DNA of 64,000 bases from assembly GCA_003149065.1 (NCBI GenBank), contig QGFZ01000003.1, positions 62,001 to 126,000 of the forward strand. The letters run 5' to 3'. This document shows positions 31,636 to 40,166 of this stretch, piece by piece. A model generated the notes under the pieces. The model was given only the letters and a program-made list of their open reading frames with translations. It did not search any database and was not told where the DNA came from. The stretch comes from Ruminococcaceae bacterium R-25. Lineage in GTDB: Bacteria > Bacillota > Clostridia > Saccharofermentanales > Saccharofermentanaceae. The position numbers were made by a program, and so were the translations under genes. How positions within the stretch are numbered: position 1 is the first letter of the stretch; the number at the start of each line of letters is the position of its first letter.

Positions 31636-32508
31636 TTACTGCTTTTCGTCGCCTGAAGCGCCCGAAAAAGAAGACTTCGCTTCTGACGTCTTTTCGCCAA
31701 CACCCATCCTGAGTGCCTTATGCGGGCACGCGCGGACGCAGTCGCCGCAGCGGATGCATTCACAGCTGTTGGGTGCAACAGACGGGTTAACAGTCATCTT
31801 GCACGCTTTGGCGCAGGCATTGCACCCGACGCACTTGCTCTTATCTAGATGCATGCGGTAGAGGGCGATCTTATTAAAGAAACCGTAGATGGCGCCAAGG
31901 GGGCAGATATATTTGCAGAAGGGCCTGTAGATAATGAGGCTCGCGGCGAGGATCAGACCGAGGATAACGAGTTTTAAGTCAAACAGCGCGCCGAGCTGGC
32001 CTGCGACCTGTTTATCCAAAGCGGCGAGCCAGATTCCTGCAATGGTGCCTGACGGGCAGACGTATTTGCAGAAAAAGGGCGTGAGCTTAAAGCAGAAGGG
32101 CAGGAGAACGACAAAGAGCACCAGCACGACATACTTGAAGTAACGCAGGAATTTGTCGAGTTTAAACTCGTTTTTCTTGAAAAACGGGATCTTGTAAATG
32201 AGGTCCTGGAGGAAGCCGAACGGGCACAGAAAGCCGCATACCGCACGGCCGATCAGGGCGCCTATGAAGATCAAAATGCCAACGACATAGTAGGGCACTT
32301 TGAACTTCAATCCGCTTAAATAGTTTTGCAGGGAGCCGACAGGGCAGGCGCCGACAGCACCGGGGCAGGAGTAGCAGTTAAGACCGGGCACGCAGACGGA
32401 CTTTGTGGGACCCTGGTAGATCCTGCCTTCCAGAAAGCCTTTGAAGTTGGCGTTCTGGATCAGGGTGGCTATTGCCTGGATTGAATGTCTGACCCACTTT
32501 TTAGCCAA
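31636..32508 (-). CDS. Membrane polyferredoxin (NapH/NosR-like 4Fe-4S protein)
   Basis: A 290-residue protein of about five helices. Two CxxxCP motifs lie between helices (AVCGFLCPFG, CKYICPLG), together with FFCKYVCPSG, and a double 4Fe-4S ferredoxin closes it: CVGCNACAKACKM then CIRCGDCVRACP. It is a membrane electron carrier that could deliver electrons to or from the periplasmic-side TlpA-like protein. The start is TTG at 32508 and overlaps the stop of the preceding small CXXC gene by eight bases. The N-terminal segment also has CVPGLNCYSCPGAVGACPVG, an extra cysteine cluster. Confidence 0.87.
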   Translation of the reverse strand: MAKKWVRHSIQAIATLIQNANFKGFLEGRIYQGPTKSVCVPGLNCYSCPGAVGACPVGSLQNYLSGLKFKVPYYVVGILIFIGALIGRAVCGFLCPFGFLQDLIYKIPFFKKNEFKLDKFLRYFKYVVLVLFVVLLPFCFKLTPFFCKYVCPSGTIAGIWLAALDKQVAGQLGALFDLKLVILGLILAASLIIYRPFCKYICPLGAIYGFFNKIALYRMHLDKSKCVGCNACAKACKMTVNPSVAPNSCECIRCGDCVRACPHKALRMGVGEKTSEAKSSFSGASGDEKQ

Positions 32509-32638
32509 TGCCTACACACTCCATACAGATCCTTGCTGCCTTCGCGAAAACAGACTCAGGCTGCTTAAGGGCGATCCCCACGATTATGAGGATCACTCCG
32601 GCTGCCAAAAGAGAAAATGTGATGATGCGTTTTCGCAT
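32501..32638 (-). CDS. Small CXXC membrane peptide (CD1871A-like, 45 residues)
   Basis: A 45-residue peptide beginning MRKRIITFSLLAAGVILIIV, one helix followed by KAARICMECVGIG at the C-terminus. The CMEC pair and the terminal VGIG fit the family I recall as CD1871A family CXXC motif-containing protein. It overlaps the start of the polyferredoxin gene by eight bases and lies 100 bases after the TlpA-like gene. The CXXC could be a disulfide relay or an iron-sulfur ligand within the cassette. The Shine-Dalgarno is weak. Confidence 0.75.
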   Translation of the reverse strand: MRKRIITFSLLAAGVILIIVGIALKQPESVFAKAARICMECVGIG

Positions 32639-32738
32639 AGGACTCCGATACAGACTGATGTTTCCGGTTTTAAGTGTTCCGGGCTTAAGTGATGGCTGGT
32701 TTTAATGCCAGACTTTAGGACTGCCGGCATCTAAACTG

Positions 32739-33305
32739 TTAGAGATAATTCTTGATTATTGCTTCCCAGCCTTCGTAGGAGTTGGAACCGATGACGCTGC
32801 CTGCGCCGTCTTCCATCTTGATTATGTGGCCTTTGCTGTCGACAAAGATTGTTGTTGGAACGTAGCCGGTCTGGAAAACATCGAATTCGGAAGTGTACTT
32901 AAGGATAGGATAGGAAACTTTGCCTTTTTCTAAGATGCCGTCAACGTCACTTTCCATATGGGTCTCGGAATACACGCCGATGATCTGGAAACCCTTGTCT
33001 TTGTAAGCTTCGTAAAGGCGCTCGAGATCGGGGATCTCACTGACACAGGGGCCGCACCAGGGCTCCCAGAAATTGATCATGGTGAGCTTATTTGAAGCAA
33101 AGACACTCTCGTCCCATTCGTTGCCCTGACGGTCAGTTGTCTTGAATGTGAAATCGGGTGTGAAATCGGCACCGGTTTCCGGAGACACAGCTGATTCTGA
33201 GGCCGAAGTCGTGGAAGCGGTGGTCTCCTCTGCATTTGATGCGGAGCAGGATGCGATTGAAAGCACCATGGCACCGCAAAGGATCATTGATAAAAACTTC
33301 TTCAT
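32739..33305 (-). CDS. TlpA-like thioredoxin-fold lipoprotein
   Basis: A 188-residue lipoprotein with lipobox IASC (Cys20), a serine/threonine/glutamate-rich tether and a TlpA/ResA-type thioredoxin fold. The active site is MINFWEPWCGPCVSEIPDL, and the cis-proline loop is TGYVPTTIFVDSKG. It acts outside the membrane and probably reduces or oxidises cysteines in exported proteins. I start at 33305, where the signal peptide begins MKKFLSMILCG. It is the first gene of a three-gene redox cassette with the small CXXC peptide and the polyferredoxin. Confidence 0.88.
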   Translation of the reverse strand: MKKFLSMILCGAMVLSIASCSASNAEETTASTTSASESAVSPETGADFTPDFTFKTTDRQGNEWDESVFASNKLTMINFWEPWCGPCVSEIPDLERLYEAYKDKGFQIIGVYSETHMESDVDGILEKGKVSYPILKYTSEFDVFQTGYVPTTIFVDSKGHIIKMEDGAGSVIGSNSYEGWEAIIKNYL

Positions 33306-33338
33306 GTATTTACCCCATTTAGAATTTAGTACGTGGAT

Positions 33339-33347
33339 ATTATAGCA
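33339..33347 (-). promoter_or_regulatory. Extended -10 promoter of the redox cassette
   Basis: TGCTATAAT on the minus strand (33347-33339), 34 bases before the ATG; no -35 seen. Confidence 0.5.
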
Positions 33348-33458
33348 TTCGCGAAAAAATGATTTTGCGGAATTAATATGTGAGTGCAACATTTCGAAAA
33401 GCAGAACTGTTTATAGGGCATAAAGCAAATACATCGAAACATGCTGGAGGCATATATC

Positions 33459-34766
33459 ATGAAAATCTGCTCTAAGAAAGATATAAAAGTTATCACAGGG
33501 ATCATGGCTGCATCGCTGCTTTTGGGCGGTTGTACCGAAAATAATGAGAGCCCGAAAAGATCAAAGCCTAAGCGTAAGGTCGAACCTAAGGTTAAGACAG
33601 AGATCAACCTTTCGAAGGTTTCTGAAACCGAATATGACAAGGAAACAATGGATAAGCTGTACAGGAATTATTGTTTCGATCTGTTCAGCCAGACTATTAA
33701 AGATAACGGCGGCAACGGCAACCTGATGATCTCTCCCGCATCGGTAATGATGGCGCTCGACATGGTCGCTGCAGGCTCTAAGGAGGAATCGTTACAGCAG
33801 CTTACGGACCTTTTCGCTGCAGGACAGGGACCTCTTACACAGCAGGCATATGCAGCGAAACTTATGGATACGATCAACAGCGCGGAGAATGTTGAATTCT
33901 CATGCGCAAACGCAGTGTGGAGCAACAAAAAGCTCTTGGGAGACAAGGTCAATTCCGAATACATCGATTATATTCAGAAGACTTTCGATGCAGAATACAA
34001 TTTAAGTAATTTCGACAAGAAGACAGTAGAAGAGATAAACGATTGGGTCGACAAGAAAACGAACCACATGATCGATAAGATCATTAATAAACTTGATGAT
34101 GCAACCGTTATGGTCCTTGTTAACGCGATCGCTTTTGAGGGCAAGTGGTATAAGCCTTATAATCCGTCGCAGGTCAGAGACGGAGAGTTCAAGAGTGTGG
34201 GCGGCACGCAGACAGCAAGTTTCCTTTACAGCAATGAATCCGTTTATTTCGAGACTGAGAAGGCAACGGGATTCCTGAAGTATTACGCGGGCAGGGACTA
34301 CGCTTTTCTCGTCATTCTTCCTGTTGATGACAAAATCAGTGCCAACGAGTTTGCAAAGAATTTCACAGCAGAAGATTATGAGAAATTCATTAAGAGTGCT
34401 ACAAACGATTACAAGGTTCAGACGATGATGCCCGAATTCTCGTATGATTATGAAGTGACACTTAATAACACTATCGAAAACATGGGCTGCAACAGCATCT
34501 TCTATCCTAAGTCGGCCGACCTCTCAGGCATTGTAGGAAACAAGGGCGATATCTATGTTTCCCAGATCGTTCACAAGACACATATCGAAGTTAACAGCGA
34601 AGGAACAAAGGCTGCGGCTGCAACGGCCGTATCAAATCTTGCCGGAGTAGCTAAGCCTGAAGAACAGGAGATAAGGGTGGTAGAGTGTGACAGACCGTTC
34701 GTATATGCTATCGTTGATACAAAGACGAAGACTCCGATATTTATCGGAACAGTAAATGAGATTTAA
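33459..34766 (+). CDS. Lipoprotein serpin 1
   Basis: A 435-residue serine-protease inhibitor anchored by the lipobox LGGC (Cys ~25), so it faces outward. The serpin core is intact: NLMISPASVMMALDMVAAGS, FSCANAVWSNKKLL, VLVNAIAFEGKWYKPY and IAQ-like VSQIVHKTHIEVNSEGTKAA. The reactive-centre hinge EGTKAAAATAV follows the inhibitory consensus of small residues at P12-P9, and the breach is closed by CDRPFVYAIVDTKTKTPIFI. By hinge counting P1 falls near the segment NLAGVAK, but its exact position is uncertain. GGAGG precedes the ATG at 33459. A second serpin gene follows after 30 bases. Confidence 0.92.
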   Translation: MKICSKKDIKVITGIMAASLLLGGCTENNESPKRSKPKRKVEPKVKTEINLSKVSETEYDKETMDKLYRNYCFDLFSQTIKDNGGNGNLMISPASVMMALDMVAAGSKEESLQQLTDLFAAGQGPLTQQAYAAKLMDTINSAENVEFSCANAVWSNKKLLGDKVNSEYIDYIQKTFDAEYNLSNFDKKTVEEINDWVDKKTNHMIDKIINKLDDATVMVLVNAIAFEGKWYKPYNPSQVRDGEFKSVGGTQTASFLYSNESVYFETEKATGFLKYYAGRDYAFLVILPVDDKISANEFAKNFTAEDYEKFIKSATNDYKVQTMMPEFSYDYEVTLNNTIENMGCNSIFYPKSADLSGIVGNKGDIYVSQIVHKTHIEVNSEGTKAAAATAVSNLAGVAKPEEQEIRVVECDRPFVYAIVDTKTKTPIFIGTVNEI

Positions 34767-34796
34767 TGGGAATATAGGTTTTTGGAGGATACGAAA

Positions 34797-36095
34797 ATGA
34801 AGATCTGCTCGAAGAAAGATATTAAGGTCCTGACGGGTGTCATGGCAGCATCCCTGCTGCTCGGAGGTTGCACCGGAAGAACGCCTTCGTCAAAACCTCT
34901 GAAGAACGATCCGTCGGTCAAGGCCGCGATCGATTTTTCTGAAGTCAAAAAGACCGGGTACGACAAGGATCTGATGGATGCCGAATACAAGAGATATTGC
35001 TTCGACCTGTTAAGCCAGACTGTAAGAGATTACGGCGGCGAAGGCAACGTAATGATCTCGCCCGCATCGATCATGATGGCGCTCGATATGGTCGCAGCAG
35101 GTGCCAAGGAAGACTCGTTAAGGCAGCTCACAGATCTTTTCGCAGTGGGGCAGGGGCCTTTGTCGCAGCAGGCATATGCCGCTTCACTGATGGATAAGAT
35201 CAACAGTTCAAAGGACGTCGACTTCACTTGCGCAAATGCGGTCTGGAACAACAGCCTTTTGCTCGGCGACATGGTAAATACGGAATATGTCGGCTACATC
35301 AGGGAGACGTTCCTTGCCGAATACACGGTAACGGAATTTAACGAAAAGACCTGCGATGAGATCAACGGCTGGATCTATGATCACACCGACAAGAAGATCA
35401 AGAAGATGATAGATGAGCTCGACCGCGACACTGCAATGGTGCTCGTAAATGCGATCGCATTTGACGGCAAGTGGGAAGATCCTTATAAGAAGGACAATGT
35501 TAAAGAGGGCGACTTCACTGCTTCGAACGGAAACGTCCAGAAGGCAACATTCCTGAACGATACCTCTTACGTTTACTTCGAGACAGACAAGGCTACGGGA
35601 TTTACCAAGAACTACAAAGGTGGAGAATATGCATTCCTCGCGATCCTTCCCAAAGATGCTTCGATCAGCGCTAATGAGTTCGCGAAAAGCTTTACATCCA
35701 AAGATTACGAAAACTTCATCAACAGCAGGACCACTGAATACAAGGTGTATTCCAAAATGCCCGAGTTTAAGTCAGATTTCAAGCTCCTGATGAATGATAC
35801 CGTCAAAAATCTCGGCGCCGGTGATATTTTCGAGCCCGGGAAGGCCGATTTCTCAGGTATTGCAGGCAAGCCAGGCGATCTCTATGTATCTGTAGTACTT
35901 CACCAGACCCACATTGAAGTCGATGCCAACGGTACAAGAGCTTCTGCCGCCACCGTTGTAATGATGACAAAGGGCGCAAGTGTCGACAGCGTTTCCAATG
36001 AACGTTACGTAAACTGCGACAGGCCTTACCTTTATGCCATTGTCGATACCAAAACAATGTCCCCGGTATTCATCGGAACCGTTAACGAGGTTTAA
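34797..36095 (+). CDS. Lipoprotein serpin 2
   Basis: A 432-residue tandem paralogue of serpin 1 with almost the same signal peptide (MKICSKKDIKVLTGVMAASL, lipobox LGGC) and core (NVMISPASIMMALDMVAAGA, CDRPYLYAIVDTKTMSPVFI). The reactive-centre loop differs: hinge NGTRASAATVV then MMTKGASVDSVSN, with methionines and a lysine where serpin 1 has NLAGVAK. A different target protease is expected. GGAGG lies eight bases before the ATG. The pair probably forms one transcript and protects the cell surface from host or competitor proteases. Confidence 0.92.
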   Translation: MKICSKKDIKVLTGVMAASLLLGGCTGRTPSSKPLKNDPSVKAAIDFSEVKKTGYDKDLMDAEYKRYCFDLLSQTVRDYGGEGNVMISPASIMMALDMVAAGAKEDSLRQLTDLFAVGQGPLSQQAYAASLMDKINSSKDVDFTCANAVWNNSLLLGDMVNTEYVGYIRETFLAEYTVTEFNEKTCDEINGWIYDHTDKKIKKMIDELDRDTAMVLVNAIAFDGKWEDPYKKDNVKEGDFTASNGNVQKATFLNDTSYVYFETDKATGFTKNYKGGEYAFLAILPKDASISANEFAKSFTSKDYENFINSRTTEYKVYSKMPEFKSDFKLLMNDTVKNLGAGDIFEPGKADFSGIAGKPGDLYVSVVLHQTHIEVDANGTRASAATVVMMTKGASVDSVSNERYVNCDRPYLYAIVDTKTMSPVFIGTVNEV

Positions 36096-36174
36096 TGCAG
36101 GTGTCATAGTAAGGCGCTTTTCATACCGGATAAATTGTAGTAAAAATCAGTCTTTCAAACATCCCTCCTCGGGT

Positions 36175-36235
36175 TATAATATGCGGAGTGTTTTCGGCTA
36201 ACCATATGGGCCGCGGGCACTCCGCATAACTTTTT
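36175..36235 (+). promoter_or_regulatory. -10 box with 11-bp perfect dyad over the transcription start
   Basis: TATAAT (36175-36180) leads straight into TATGCGGAGTG (36180-36190), whose inverse CACTCCGCATA is at 36218-36228, followed by AAC and five T residues. The inner part can fold CGGC/GCCG around CCATATGG. The dyad starts at the -10, so it reads best as an operator, or as an attenuator if transcription starts further upstream. Confidence 0.5.
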
Positions 36236-36237
36236 GG

Positions 36238-36918
36238 ATGGAATTGGTTTTGGAAACGAAAGATAATAAGAGCCTCATAAAGAAGATCCTTTATGTCGTC
36301 GTGACTTTGCTCCCGATGGCAATTTACATGGTCGTCTATATGCCCACGTTCTTCTGGGTCGAGGGTCTCACGCCCGCAGGCGGTTTCCACATCATCCACA
36401 CAGCGATCGATGACATGATCCCCGTTATCGAGTGGTTCATCATCCCTTATGCACTGTGGCTCCCTTATCTTGTTATCGGCATGATCGCGATCGCCATCAG
36501 GAGCCGTTCAATTTCCAGAAAAACATCTTATATGCTTATGGCAGGTATGACACTGTTTATAATCATCTCTCTCGCATACCCCAATGCTTTAGAGCTCAGA
36601 GCGCAGCTCCCTGACCGCGATAACATATTCATGGACTGCATCTTATATCTGCACTCGATCGACACACCGACAGATGTATTGCCGAGTCTTCATGTTTACG
36701 ATGCTCTGGCAGTTGCTGCGGGCCTTCATTTCGCATTCAAGAACAAGAAGATCCTCCTTATCGCGAGCGACATTCTCTGTGCCCTTATCGTTCTTTCAAC
36801 GATGTTCATTAAGCAGCATTCGATCATCGATGTTATTTCAGCATTCATCATTTTCATTCCGGTCTTGATCATTACCTGCTTTGTTATAAAGCCGGTGAAA
36901 AAAGAAACCATTAACTAA
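36238..36918 (+). CDS. PAP2-like membrane phosphatase/phosphotransferase
   Basis: A 226-residue protein of six helices. The PAP2 signature is split as expected: VLPSLHVYDALAVAAGLHFA (PSxH) and STMFIKQHSIIDVISAFIIF (HSxxD). The first motif of the family, KxxxxxxRP, is not evident, so it may be closer to AUR1/inositol-phosphorylceramide-synthase-like or DUF-type PAP2 proteins. It could act on undecaprenyl pyrophosphate or a phospholipid head group. No Shine-Dalgarno is seen before the ATG, which lies two bases after a T run; TTG at 36250 is another possible start. Confidence 0.78.
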   Translation: MELVLETKDNKSLIKKILYVVVTLLPMAIYMVVYMPTFFWVEGLTPAGGFHIIHTAIDDMIPVIEWFIIPYALWLPYLVIGMIAIAIRSRSISRKTSYMLMAGMTLFIIISLAYPNALELRAQLPDRDNIFMDCILYLHSIDTPTDVLPSLHVYDALAVAAGLHFAFKNKKILLIASDILCALIVLSTMFIKQHSIIDVISAFIIFIPVLIITCFVIKPVKKETIN

Positions 36919-36944
36919 AACATTCAGTCTTTTGCCGCAATAAA

Positions 36945-36977
36945 TAAGCCGCCCTCCGACCAAGAAGTTGCGGCTTA
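36945..36977 (+). terminator. Possible terminator of the PAP2-like gene
   Basis: TAAGCCGC and GCGGCTTA form a perfect 8-bp stem around a 17-base loop, followed by CTTTGTT. The T tract is weak. Confidence 0.4.
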
Positions 36978-37092
36978 CTTTGTTAGTTTCATTTCATGAG
37001 GTCAACCGTCTGCGGGTAATACCTCTTAACTGATTTAATTATATCTCTAAACATGTGAATTGAAAGTTGCTCAAAAGTCAAAAATCTTTTCG

Positions 37093-37101
37093 TGGTATAA
37101 T
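37093..37101 (+). promoter_or_regulatory. Extended -10 promoter of the zinc-ribbon trio
   Basis: TGGTATAAT, 63 bases before the ATG at 37165; no -35 seen. Confidence 0.55.
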
Positions 37102-37142
37102 ATGCCTACATACAGAAGTTAGGTTCAAGTCTTTTGGTTTTT

Positions 37143-37167
37143 CATAAGTGAGGGGGAAATGCTTATG
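37143..37167 (+). promoter_or_regulatory. Start-site hairpin, copy 1 (Shine-Dalgarno in loop, ATG in stem)
   Basis: CATAAGT (37143-37149) pairs with GCTTATG (37161-37167), enclosing GAGGGGGAAA. The start codon of the gene is the last three bases of the stem. The last pair is T-G here and T-A in copy 3. Confidence 0.65.
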
Positions 37168-38232
37168 AAGAAGTGTCCGAAGTGCGGAGAACTATGCAAC
37201 GATAATGACAAGTATTGCAGTTCTTGTTCTTTTAGTTTGCCCGAAAATCCTGTCAGTGAAGGATCTGCCCAGGCGGCATCTGATCCTGCAAGTTCCAAAG
37301 AATTGGTCAAATTAGCGTGTCTTCTCGGTGTGATATTTACCGGGGTGTATATTCTGTTGTCCATAGTCTATTGGACATTTTCAATTGCCGAGAGAAACGA
37401 CTATGGTAATTTTTCCATCAGATACTTATTAATGGCCTTAGCGGCGCCGCTTTTTTTCGCGGGCCTTATCACTTCTATTATCGGTACGGCGACTTCGAAA
37501 AAAGAACAGAAGCGCAGCAAAAGGTTCGGCATCTGGGGAATAACAGGTTCTGTAACAGGTCTTGTTGCCAATGTTTTGGCTTTGGTCTTAGTTTTTATCG
37601 TTGCTGATGCGCAAAGCAAAGTATTCGGTAAGGAAGATATTAGAAGAGGCGATTATACCATCAATCAGATGGCTGAAGATCCGTCCAAAGCCCAGGCCGT
37701 CTGTTATTACTGGAGTGGTGATCCAAGTGATACTTATATCAAACCTGAATTTTGTGATAACGGGACGAAGATAGTCCGTCTGGAAAACTTCACGATCGAA
37801 GTCGAAGACAGCAGAGACTACTACAAAACAGCCCTTTATATGACATACCGTGAAAGCTGGCCCCAAGACCGGAACAGAAGTGAGACATATAAGGGAGTTA
37901 AGCCCGGAACTACCGTCTATTTCGACAATATTACTTTTAATGTTGAGATCGGGGAAAATATCGAACACGTAACCTTTTCCAAATATGATTCTGACTACAG
38001 GCCTGCCACTTTGGCAGTCAGGCATTCTGACGGAAGCGTTACTTTTTATAAGTATTTTTACAACTTCACAGTTGATCCCGGCAATAAGGTTTACTATGCA
38101 AAAGACGGAGTTCTTTATTACAGGAAATCGAATAAGAAAGTAAAAGCATTCTACAAAGGCGAGGATGAGGGTTTTATTTACAAAGAATCAATGGTCAATC
38201 CGGATCTGGTCGAACCTGATGAAACCTATTAA
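37165..38232 (+). CDS. Zinc-ribbon membrane protein with unknown outer domain
   Basis: A 355-residue protein. A zinc ribbon (CPKCGELCNDNDKYCSSCS) opens it, followed by a 25-residue polar linker and three helices (~50-155: LVKLACLLGVIFTGVYILLS, YLLMALAAPLFFAGLITSII, ITGSVTGLVANVLALVLVFI). The ~190-residue outer domain is beta-rich with paired aspartate/tyrosine motifs (VCYYWSGDPSDTYI, FYKYFYNFTVDPGN). Its function is unknown. The ATG at 37165 (stem of the shared hairpin) is preferred over 37159 because only that position is conserved in the third gene. It heads a three-gene set. Confidence 0.75.
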   Translation: MKKCPKCGELCNDNDKYCSSCSFSLPENPVSEGSAQAASDPASSKELVKLACLLGVIFTGVYILLSIVYWTFSIAERNDYGNFSIRYLLMALAAPLFFAGLITSIIGTATSKKEQKRSKRFGIWGITGSVTGLVANVLALVLVFIVADAQSKVFGKEDIRRGDYTINQMAEDPSKAQAVCYYWSGDPSDTYIKPEFCDNGTKIVRLENFTIEVEDSRDYYKTALYMTYRESWPQDRNRSETYKGVKPGTTVYFDNITFNVEIGENIEHVTFSKYDSDYRPATLAVRHSDGSVTFYKYFYNFTVDPGNKVYYAKDGVLYYRKSNKKVKAFYKGEDEGFIYKESMVNPDLVEPDETY

Positions 38233-38254
38233 TTCCAAGGAAAGAAATTCAATT

Positions 38255-38280
38255 CATAAGTGAGGGGGAAAATGCTTATG
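38255..38280 (+). promoter_or_regulatory. Start-site hairpin, copy 2
   Basis: CATAAGT and GCTTATG enclose GAGGGGGAAAA. Shared context ATTCATAAGTGAGGGG matches copies 1 and 3. Confidence 0.65.
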
Positions 38281-40152
38281 AAAACATGTACGAAATGCGG
38301 TGCAACCGTAGAAAATGAAGCGAAAATCTGTTGTAACTGCGGGAATGTATTTCCGGAAAAAAGGCCGTTTAGCAAGGCGGGTGTTGCAGGATTCATTTGT
38401 TCTTTATCTGCAGTAGCACTTGTCCCAACGATACTTATCTCATATTTCTTTATAATAGTGATTTTCGATTTATATAATCTCAATACTTTTTTCATGTTAT
38501 TGGGTGCCGTTTCCTGTCTTGCAGCATTTGTCTGCTGCATTTTGGGATTTTTCTTCTCGCTCAATGGCGTTAAGGATTCCAGGAAGAACAATCTGAGAGG
38601 CCAGGGAATGGCATCAACAGGACTCGTTTTGTCATCTGTTTTGGGCGGAATTTGTTTGACGTGTGTCGCAATGCTCGTTGCTCAGGCTGTATTATTAGGT
38701 GCCCTTCTTGGAACTTTATTAAACAGCCCATCTTCGTCCGGTTCATCAAGTTCCTCATCGCGCTCTTCATATTCCGACTGGGAATACGAAAGGCGTTTAA
38801 CAGAAACCACCACGTATACGGAAGAAACCTGGTCTGAAGAAACAACAACCGAGAAGTGGACTATTACATACGGTACAGGTCCGGAAAAGATCGATCTCTG
38901 GTCTTTCACTGACGAAATCCCGAAGATGGTGGGTGAATATATCGATCTGCATCCGGAGTTCGGCGAAAAATATACTGTCGAGTGCACGATCATTGCAACA
39001 GACGGCGGCGCTTATCAAAGGGCTCTCGATAATGCTCTTGCAGCCGGCGGCGATACTGCTCCCGATATATATTCTGCTGAGGCAGCATTCATCCTCAAGT
39101 ATTCAAAGGGCGAGATGTCGCAATTTGCTTCCACATACAAGGATCTCGGAATAGATGTGGATAAGAAGATCAAAGAAGCTGATATCGCGAAATATTCAGT
39201 CGATATTGGCACCCGTGACGGCAAAGTCGTAGCTCTCGGCTATGAGGGTACCGGCAGTGTCATGATCTACAATGCAGAAGTCGCAAAAGACGTTTTCGGC
39301 ACAGATGATCCTGCTGAGATCGAAAAGATCGTCGGCGCAGGTTCAGGCAACTGGGATAAGTTTTTCAAAGCGGCTGAGCAGATCAAAGAAAAGGGCTATG
39401 TCGCAGTTTCAGGTCCTTCTGATTTATGGAATGGCTGCGAAAAATCCGCTGATACGCCCTGGGTAGTTGACGGTGAACTTAAGATCGACCCTAAGAGGGA
39501 AAAGTATATAGACATTGCCAAGACGATTGCCGACAACGGCTATTCAAATGGCGCACAGCAGTGGTCAGAACCCTGGTATACAGATATGAAGGGCGAAGGT
39601 GAACACAAAGTTTTCGCATTCTTCGGACCTATGTGGCTCATACAATATGTCATGATCGGCAACTCCGGATACTGGCCGGGAAAAGGCGAAGGTACATTTG
39701 GCCAGTGGAGAGTCTGCGCTCCTCCGGTTGGCTTCTTCTGGGGCGGCACATGGCTGCTTGCCAATAAGGATACAGATCAAAAAGAAGGCGTTGCCGAACT
39801 TATCGAATGGATCACTCTGGACACTTCGGAAACCGGTCTTCAGTATCTCTGGGCCAACGGCATTGTTGACTGGGACAATGACCCCAGCACAACTACTTCA
39901 AAGGATACTGTTACCTCTGCTGTGGTTATGGCCAAGTCTGACGGCTCGCTCGATTTCTGTGGAGGTCAGAACGTCTACCCGGCTTTCATTGCCGGCAACA
40001 AATATGCTTCAGCAAAGGCCATGACACAGTATGATGAGCATATCAATGGTTACTGGACAGACTGTGTCGAAAAATATGTTGATGGTACATATAGCAGGGA
40101 AGAAGCTATAGAAGAATTCAAAAAATTAGTTATGGATAATATTACTTTCTGA
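38278..40152 (+). CDS. Zinc-ribbon membrane protein fused to an extracellular solute-binding domain
   Basis: A 624-residue protein. A zinc ribbon (CTKCGATVENEAKICCNCG), three to four helices (~30-150, DUF4190-like: MASTGLVLSSVLGGICLTCV), a serine run (~155-170) and a threonine/glutamate linker come first. The C-terminal ~420 residues are a family 1 solute-binding protein (SBP_bac_1/8): DLWSFTDEIPKMVGEYIDLH, YQRALDNALAAGGDTAPDIY, GSVMIYNAEVAKDVFG, KVFAFFGPMWLIQYVMI. It should face outward on a membrane tether. No ABC permease or ATPase gene is adjacent. The zinc ribbon faces inward, so signalling or scaffold use is possible. Confidence 0.87.
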   Translation: MKTCTKCGATVENEAKICCNCGNVFPEKRPFSKAGVAGFICSLSAVALVPTILISYFFIIVIFDLYNLNTFFMLLGAVSCLAAFVCCILGFFFSLNGVKDSRKNNLRGQGMASTGLVLSSVLGGICLTCVAMLVAQAVLLGALLGTLLNSPSSSGSSSSSSRSSYSDWEYERRLTETTTYTEETWSEETTTEKWTITYGTGPEKIDLWSFTDEIPKMVGEYIDLHPEFGEKYTVECTIIATDGGAYQRALDNALAAGGDTAPDIYSAEAAFILKYSKGEMSQFASTYKDLGIDVDKKIKEADIAKYSVDIGTRDGKVVALGYEGTGSVMIYNAEVAKDVFGTDDPAEIEKIVGAGSGNWDKFFKAAEQIKEKGYVAVSGPSDLWNGCEKSADTPWVVDGELKIDPKREKYIDIAKTIADNGYSNGAQQWSEPWYTDMKGEGEHKVFAFFGPMWLIQYVMIGNSGYWPGKGEGTFGQWRVCAPPVGFFWGGTWLLANKDTDQKEGVAELIEWITLDTSETGLQYLWANGIVDWDNDPSTTTSKDTVTSAVVMAKSDGSLDFCGGQNVYPAFIAGNKYASAKAMTQYDEHINGYWTDCVEKYVDGTYSREEAIEEFKKLVMDNITF

Positions 40153-40166
40153 TAAGAGTTTCAATT

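Noticed and set aside
36181..36228. Known riboswitch
   Set aside because: I compared the fold by memory with preQ1, fluoride, ZTP and c-di-GMP aptamers and found no match to their conserved bases. Kept only as an unassigned dyad.
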